IMG/VR virus record: IMGVR_UViG_3300046804_001294
Span: 1 to 24,543 of that record
Reading direction: 5' to 3' (one strand)
Origin: a virus
DNA: 24,543 bases
Shown here piece by piece: positions 21,270 through 24,543 of the stretch. The translations under genes were made by a program, and so were the position numbers. Positions within the stretch are counted from its first letter, which is position 1. Each line of letters starts with the position of its first letter. The notes beneath the pieces are model-generated. The model worked only from the letters and a program-made list of their open reading frames with translations. It searched no databases and was not told the DNA's origin.

Positions 21270-22009
21270 GGCGCCACCTCATCATCCCCGACGCGCAGGT
21301 CAAGCCGGGGAGCCGCATAGATCACGTCAAGTGGGCCGGCGAGGCGATCCTCGACTATCGCCCCGACGTGATCGTGTGCCTCGGAGACTGGTGGGACCTG
21401 CCGAGCCTCAACAGCCACGCCGAAAAGGGCAGCGCGGAGCTCGAGGGCGCGCGATACCAGGGAGACATCGACGCCGGCAACAAAGCATTCCGCCTGCTCG
21501 ACAGTTACCTCAAGCGCTCGCGCAGCAAGACGTGGCACCCGCGGCGCGTATTCCTCGAGGGCAACCACGAGAACCGCGCCAACCGCGTATCAAAAAATGA
21601 CCCGAAGTGGCAGGGCGTTATCGGCTCGCAGAATTGCCAGACGCTAGACTGGGAGCGCCACCCGTTCCTCAAAATCGTGGAGATCGATGGGGTCGCGTAT
21701 TGTCACTACTTTGCCAACCCCTTTAGCGGCAAGCCGATCGGCGGCACCATCGTCAACCGACTGAACTCTATCGGCAAGTCGTTCGTCCAGGGCCACCAGC
21801 AGGGCTTCCTGTACGCGAGCAAACAATACCCCGACCACGTTAAGCACGGCCTCGTCGCGGGGCGCTTTTACCTAGAGCACGAAAACTATCGCCCAGACGA
21901 CGTGCAAAAATCTGAGTGGAACGGGATCGTCGTCCTTAACGGCGTGCGGCGCGGCGATTATGACCTCATGCCGCTGCGGATGGACTACCTGCGCCGCAAG
22001 TACGGCTAG
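21266..22009 (+). CDS. Calcineurin-like metallophosphoesterase (247 aa)
   Basis: ATG 21266 lies in an ATGA overlap; upstream in-frame codons belong to the previous gene. The metal motifs are in order: HLIIPDAQVKPG (D9, Q11 where most have DxH), CLGDWWD (G40, D41, D44), FLEGNHENR (G99, N100, H101, E102), YCHYF (H147) and VQGHQQG (G176, H177, Q179 where most have GHxH). So two His ligands are replaced by Gln. The family hydrolyses phosphodiesters or phosphomonoesters of nucleic acids, nucleotides or proteins. The target here is unknown; an enzyme acting on DNA, RNA or nucleotide signals is possible. It is the last gene of the + strand block and its stop shares CTAG with the opposite strand. Confidence 0.8.
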   Translation: MRRHLIIPDAQVKPGSRIDHVKWAGEAILDYRPDVIVCLGDWWDLPSLNSHAEKGSAELEGARYQGDIDAGNKAFRLLDSYLKRSRSKTWHPRRVFLEGNHENRANRVSKNDPKWQGVIGSQNCQTLDWERHPFLKIVEIDGVAYCHYFANPFSGKPIGGTIVNRLNSIGKSFVQGHQQGFLYASKQYPDHVKHGLVAGRFYLEHENYRPDDVQKSEWNGIVVLNGVRRGDYDLMPLRMDYLRRKYG

Positions 22010-22086
22010 CGCCCGCGCTTAATCGCGAGCAACACCAACACCACGCACGCCAGCGCCGTGGCGGCGTCGATCAAAAAATCAATCAC
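22006..22086 (-). CDS. Very small putative membrane peptide (26 aa)
   Basis: The - strand frame starts at GTG (22086-22084), overlapping the stop of the upstream 102-residue gene (GTGA), the same coupling seen across this genome. The peptide MIDFLIDAATALACVVLVLL, ending AIKRGR, is one membrane helix with a positive end. Its TAG stop sits in CTAG shared with the convergent phosphoesterase stop. The coding status is inferred from the overlap and the hydrophobic pattern. It could be a chance frame. Confidence 0.45.
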   Translation of the reverse strand: MIDFLIDAATALACVVLVLLAIKRGR

Positions 22087-22391
22087 GACACGCGCAGCGC
22101 AGACTCGGCGATCGCCGACGCGCCGGGCGCGTTTGACTTTGCGATGTCCTCGAGCGCAGACCTGTAACGCTCGATGATCCCGCGCTGCATCATGTCCTGG
22201 TGCGTCGCCTCCACGCGCCAGCGCATGATCCCAGATCGCTCGTGCTCGAGGGCCTCGATCCGCTTGACGTAAGCATCGAGCCGATCCTGTTGCTCCTGGA
22301 TGATGACGCGCAGCTCCTCCTTGGTGCGCGCGCCGCTCAACCAGGCATCTAGCCACGCCCTCGGGGGGCTCTCCGTGTCTACTGTCACCAT
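22083..22391 (-). CDS. Hypothetical coiled-coil protein (102 aa)
   Basis: ATG 22391 has GGAA a few bases upstream. The protein starts with Pro/Trp-rich residues (ESPPRAWLDAWLSGARTKEE), followed by a long charged coil, LRVIIQEQQDRLDAYVKRIE then ALEHERSGIMRWRVEATHQD. It ends in RYRSALEDIAKSNAPGASAI and AESALR, a short helical motif common in small phage and plasmid proteins. There is no enzyme motif. It is separated from the next upstream gene by a 64-base gap (22392-22455) in which I see no clear promoter or terminator. The role is unknown; position suggests an early or middle accessory gene. Confidence 0.65.
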   Translation of the reverse strand: MVTVDTESPPRAWLDAWLSGARTKEELRVIIQEQQDRLDAYVKRIEALEHERSGIMRWRVEATHQDMMQRGIIERYRSALEDIAKSNAPGASAIAESALRVS

Positions 22392-22455
22392 ATAAGTTCC
22401 GGCTACCGCGACGGGGCCGGTGCTCCGTCTCTAACCACGCGGCTTGGCTCTAGGG

Positions 22456-22770
22456 TTACTTGTCCATCATCTCCATGTCGTCATATATCTGCGCCGCCTT
22501 CGTGCAGAACCACGCCGCCTTGCGTAGGTCCTGCCCAAAGTTATCCTTCCGCCCGGCGCGGGAGAGGTACTTGAGCGCAGAGCCGTGGCAGTACGCGACC
22601 GCACCCTCGTGGCCGAGGACGGCCTGGATGTAGTCGATCGCCTCGATCTTCTGCCCGTCTGGCAGCGCGATCTTGTAGTGGCGCGGGTCGTTCACCACGT
22701 CCTCAACGTCGTCGATAAACCCGAGCCCATCAAAGGGCGGCGGTATCTCTGCGAGCCTGTCCTGTGCCAT
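22456..22770 (-). CDS. DUF3310-like protein (104 aa)
   Basis: ATG 22770 is preferred because GAGG lies six bases upstream; an in-frame GTG at 22782 overlaps the previous stop and is a possible alternative adding four residues. The core VVNDPRHYKIALPDGQKIEA then IDYIQAVLG, HGSALKYLSRAGRKD and LRKAAWFCTKAAQIYDDM matches the small phage/bacterial DUF3310 (SaV-like) family: N-P-x-H-Y, I-E-A-I-D, K-Y-x-x-R and a D-L-x-K-A-x-W helix. The family is often found in phage replication/nucleotide-metabolism regions. Its biochemical activity is not established. The His/Asp/Glu positions suggest a nucleotide-binding helical bundle, which is inference. Confidence 0.85.
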   Translation of the reverse strand: MAQDRLAEIPPPFDGLGFIDDVEDVVNDPRHYKIALPDGQKIEAIDYIQAVLGHEGAVAYCHGSALKYLSRAGRKDNFGQDLRKAAWFCTKAAQIYDDMEMMDK

Positions 22771-22778
22771 ACGCAGCC

Positions 22779-22922
22779 TCACCCTGCTACCAGCCGGGCG
22801 GCGCGTATGGCGATCCCGACAAAGAGACCCACCGAGACGGCGGCCGCCACCGCCACAAAGAGCGTCACCAGGACATACAACACCGTGACGATCGTATCCG
22901 TCGCAATATCTTTGTCCGTCAT
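22779..22922 (-). CDS. Small one-TM protein (47 aa)
   Basis: The ATG at 22922 overlaps the nuclease stop (ATGA). The product has a short polar start (TDKDIATDTIV), then a hydrophobic, Val/Ala-rich membrane segment (TVLYVLVTLFVAVAAAVSVG, LFVGIAIRAARL). It is long enough for one or two passes and has no known motif. A membrane protein in an early block could affect host membrane functions or superinfection, but nothing in the sequence decides this. Confidence 0.6.
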   Translation of the reverse strand: MTDKDIATDTIVTVLYVLVTLFVAVAAAVSVGLFVGIAIRAARLVAG

Positions 22923-23626
22923 GCTGCCCTCTTCTTGAGCTTTTCGTTAAGGTCGTGCAGCGCCCGCAGGTGCAGGAACGCCGGCCAGGCGTCGTCGTCG
23001 AGCGACGGGTAGAAGTGGTGCCCAAAGTCGCCGTTCTCTTTCGAGAACCGCAGGACGTGATACCCGCCGTCGATCTTGTTTCCGCTGGTCTCTTCGTAGG
23101 CCTTGGCGTACGCCGCGACCTGCATGAGGTACTCCGGGTACACCGCGCCAGAGGTCTTGAAGTCGCCCAGGACCAGCTTACCGTTGAGGCGCCCGATGAA
23201 GTCCAGCGTCCCGCCGTAGCGGTGCGCCTCCGACAACACCGGGACCTCGCAGTCGATGATCTCGAGCTGCGTCCCCTTGACCCAGAACTCAAACCCCGAA
23301 TAAGCGCTCACGACCTGCGCGCGAAACGCCGCGGGCTCCGAGGTCTTCGCGTTCTGCATGACCTTCTCGAGGTGCGCCATGGGGTCCGCGCCCTTTACAA
23401 AGGCCTCGCACATCTCGTGGACGCAGGTCCCGATCGCGAGCGCGTCGTTGCCCTCGTAGAGGCCGGCCGGGGCGTCCCTGCCCTGTCCCTCCAGCACCCC
23501 GTGTGCGCGGCCAGTCTTGTAGGCCCAGAGCAAGAGCGCGCCGGGGTCCTTGATCTTTAAGATGGTGGTGACGGACGGCACCTTCGTGCCGTCTGCCAGT
23601 TTATATCCGGTGCGTGACGTGGCCAT
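22919..23626 (-). CDS. PD-(D/E)XK exonuclease, RecB/Cas4-like (235 aa)
   Basis: ATG 23626 overlaps the preceding stop (TGATG). The N-terminal half reads VPSVTTILKIKDPGALLLWA, then LAIGTCVHEMCEAFVKG, with H70 in the GxxxH motif I typical of RecB-family nucleases. The catalytic core follows: RYGGTLDFIGRLNGKLVLGD gives D142, and GDFKTS gives D155 and K157. EYLMQVAAYAKAYEE supplies the Q169xxAY motif. Length and motif spacing fit phage exonucleases of the PDDEXK_1 type. No Cys cluster for an iron-sulfur site is visible, so it is not a full Cas4. It probably processes DNA ends in phage replication or recombination, perhaps with the upstream 209-residue protein. Confidence 0.85.
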   Translation of the reverse strand: MATSRTGYKLADGTKVPSVTTILKIKDPGALLLWAYKTGRAHGVLEGQGRDAPAGLYEGNDALAIGTCVHEMCEAFVKGADPMAHLEKVMQNAKTSEPAAFRAQVVSAYSGFEFWVKGTQLEIIDCEVPVLSEAHRYGGTLDFIGRLNGKLVLGDFKTSGAVYPEYLMQVAAYAKAYEETSGNKIDGGYHVLRFSKENGDFGHHFYPSLDDDAWPAFLHLRALHDLNEKLKKRAA

Positions 23627-24255
23627 CAAAACACCAGCGAGTCGTCTTTGAACTCCTCGGCCGCCGCGGGCGCGGCCTTGGCGGGGGCCTTCGGCGGGTC
23701 GATGATGCGGCCCGCGATCTTGTCCTGGACCCACGCCGGGAGCTTGTCAAAGACCGCCGCGTCTGGCGACTCCACCGAGTACCAGAGCGACTCGCCCTCG
23801 AGCGTCGGTGCCGGCATACCCTTCGGCAGCGGCATGATGCTCGTGAGGTTCGCGTAGGTTTTCTCACCTTTAACGGCGTGCGTTATATTGATGAAGGCCG
23901 GCTTGCCCAGGACGTTCACGAGGTCGAACTTCTTGAGCTCCTCGGGCGTGAAGGCGCGACCGCGCCAGGACTGGAGCAACTGCCGCAGGGTCGCCTTTTC
24001 GTTGAGCGACAACCCGACCGTGCGAGAGATCACCGCCGGGAGGCTCTTCGTCTCGCCGTCCTTCGTGATCTCTACGCGCTCCGAGGGAATCTGGAACCGC
24101 AGCAGCAGCGTGCGCTTTGGCGCGAACTGGCCGCCGGGGCTCGGCTGAACGCCAAGGTCCACGAGCATGTCGCAGACCGCGGCGTAGGCGCCCGCCTCGA
24201 TGGGCTTGCGCTCGGGGTAGTTTCCGCCTGGAGAGGCGCTGACGTAGATAGACAT
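23626..24255 (-). CDS. Conserved phage protein, candidate DNA-binding partner of the nuclease (209 aa)
   Basis: An excellent ribosome site, AAGGAG (24268-24263), precedes ATG 24255. The protein opens MSIYVSASPGGNYPERKPIE, then GAYAAVCDMLVDLGVQ, TLLLRFQIPSERVE, GLSLNEKATLRQLLQSWRGR, FTPEELKKFDLVNVLGKPAF, INITHAVKGEKTYANLTSI and MPLPKGMPAP. A Pro/Ala linker leads to an acidic end, EEFKDDSLVF. This pattern recurs in phages beside recombination nucleases, where it is often thought to be a single-strand DNA-binding protein: beta-rich body and acidic tail, like T7 gp2.5 or SSB. The acidic tail is what partner enzymes usually contact. SSB-like identity is inferred, not shown. Confidence 0.75.
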   Translation of the reverse strand: MSIYVSASPGGNYPERKPIEAGAYAAVCDMLVDLGVQPSPGGQFAPKRTLLLRFQIPSERVEITKDGETKSLPAVISRTVGLSLNEKATLRQLLQSWRGRAFTPEELKKFDLVNVLGKPAFINITHAVKGEKTYANLTSIMPLPKGMPAPTLEGESLWYSVESPDAAVFDKLPAWVQDKIAGRIIDPPKAPAKAAPAAAEEFKDDSLVF

Positions 24256-24272
24256 TTACTTACTCCTTCGTT

Positions 24273-24283
24273 TACACAGTGTA
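24273..24283. promoter_or_regulatory. Perfect short palindrome upstream of the early gene (possible operator)
   Basis: TACAC-A-GTGTA is symmetric about its central base and lies just upstream of the AAGGAG of the 209-residue gene. On the - strand a weak TGTAAA resembles a -10 element overlapping it. It could be an operator site or a coincidence. No repeat of it was noticed elsewhere. Confidence 0.25.
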
Positions 24284-24291
24284 GATACAGT

Positions 24292-24420
24292 TCACCAAAG
24301 ATTGTGCGGGGACCCGGCGCGACGCCGAGAGCTCCGCCAGTTTGGCGGGGGAACCGACCGCCAACTTTCGTTTGCCGCACTTTGTAGGCGGCGGATTAAA
24401 TCTAAGACCCAGCGGATCAC
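24292..24420 (-). CDS. Possible small basic protein or leader peptide (42 aa)
   Basis: A GTG (24420-24418) overlaps the stop of the upstream 38-residue gene (GTGA) and has GGAGGAG a few bases before it. The product starts MIRWVLDLIRRLQSAANESW and has an Arg/Pro/Ser-rich end with two WRS units. It resembles no family I know. Because the frame overlaps a set of mutually exclusive inverted repeats, it could be a translated leader instead of a functional protein. If it is not real, 24256-24416 is a 161-base leader region. Confidence 0.35.
   Translation of the reverse strand: MIRWVLDLIRRLQSAANESWRSVPPPNWRSSRRRAGSPHNLW
24315..24364 (-). other. Inverted repeats forming alternative hairpins in the early leader
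   Basis: Read on the - strand, TTGGCGG (24364-24358) can pair with CCGCCAA (24348-24342), which can instead pair with TGGCGG (24339-24334). A third stem, CGGCG with CGCCG around a CGA loop, lies at 24315-24327. There is no T-run. Mutually exclusive stems suggest attenuation or translational control, but short GC stems arise often by chance in GC-rich DNA. Confidence 0.3.
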
Positions 24421-24533
24421 CACTCCTCCGGTCGCAGGATCGCGCACACAATCGCCGCCACACCGAAGACCGCAAAGGCCCCGGCGAGGGTCATCCACTC
24501 TTCAAAGGTGGCAAAGCCGGCGACGAGTTCCAT
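24417..24533 (-). CDS. Very small one-TM protein (38 aa)
   Basis: ATG 24533 lies in a TGATG overlap with the end of a gene running off the right edge (only its last few codons are in the window). The product MELVAGFATFEEWMTLAGAF, continuing AVFGVAAIVCAILRPEEW, is one hydrophobic helix flanked by acidic and Trp residues. Two further tiny membrane proteins (47 and 26 residues) occur on this strand. The function is unknown. Confidence 0.55.
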   Translation of the reverse strand: MELVAGFATFEEWMTLAGAFAVFGVAAIVCAILRPEEW

Positions 24534-24543
24534 CACGCCACCC

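Noticed and set aside
21995-22086. Bidirectional terminator between the convergent units
   Set aside because: Only a 5-bp AGCGC/GCGCT symmetry with a two-base loop and no T-run; not a credible terminator.
22955-23560. 201-codon + strand frame over the nuclease gene
   Set aside because: The - strand nuclease carries all PD-(D/E)XK motifs; the + frame has none.
22919-23626. Reading the PD-(D/E)XK nuclease as a Cas4 of a CRISPR system
   Set aside because: No Cys cluster for an iron-sulfur site, no other cas genes and no repeats; a phage recombination exonuclease is the simpler reading.
23614-24387. 257-codon + strand frame over the early - strand genes
   Set aside because: Arg/Leu-rich shadow of the 209-residue gene, whose start has an AAGGAG site and whose stop is coupled to the nuclease.

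Overview
The window is a stretch of a tailed double-stranded DNA phage genome (class Caudoviricetes). It is GC-rich and almost completely coding. The head, connector, fibre, internal-protein and lysis genes are all those of a short-tailed (podovirus-like) phage: I see no tail-tube, sheath, tape-measure or tail-assembly chaperone gene. The capsid protein looks like the DUF5309 (phage SU10-type) branch of HK97-fold capsids. There is no integrase, repressor, tRNA, insertion sequence or CRISPR array. The host cannot be fixed from this sequence.

Layout. From 1 to 22009 everything reads on the + strand as one long late block. First comes the C-terminus of a portal protein (to 320), then accessory virion-type genes (324-4456): a Gly/Tyr/Arg-rich low-complexity protein, three very basic small proteins, and a 483-residue protein with residues reminiscent of HhH-GPD DNA glycosylases. 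Scaffold (4484-5461) and major capsid protein (5474-6454) follow, closed by a strong hairpin (6474-6501). Next are a conserved small protein, a GT-A-type glycosyltransferase, a head-tail adaptor, a small structural protein, an exceptionally regular repeat protein (8490-9335), and a tail fibre ending in a self-cleaving S74 chaperone domain (9347-11500). Small proteins follow, two of them membrane proteins, then a probable tail-hub protein (12458-13933), a GNAT-like protein, a 650-residue helical-repeat protein that also ends in an S74-like domain (14298-16250), and two probable internal or ejection proteins (16525-19631).

The lysis module is 19635-20970: two small one-TM proteins with helical tails, a holin of the gene-transfer-agent three-TM type, and a GH24 lysozyme. 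It is followed by a small HExxH protein and a metallophosphoesterase. From 22006 to the right edge the genes lie on the - strand and look like an early or replication module: a RecB/Cas4-like PD-(D/E)XK nuclease, a conserved 209-residue protein that may be a DNA-binding partner, a DUF3310-like protein and several tiny membrane proteins. The two transcription units converge at 22006-22009, where both stop codons lie in one CTAG.

Most gene junctions are stop-start overlaps (TAATG, ATGA, GTGA, one TTGA), so translational coupling is probably the rule. The most striking features are two proteins built of indel-free tandem repeats (ten 20-residue units passing into a 10-residue Trp repeat; five 29-residue helical units), a second S74-like domain outside the tail fibre, the glycosylase-like signature, and the low-complexity RGG-like protein.
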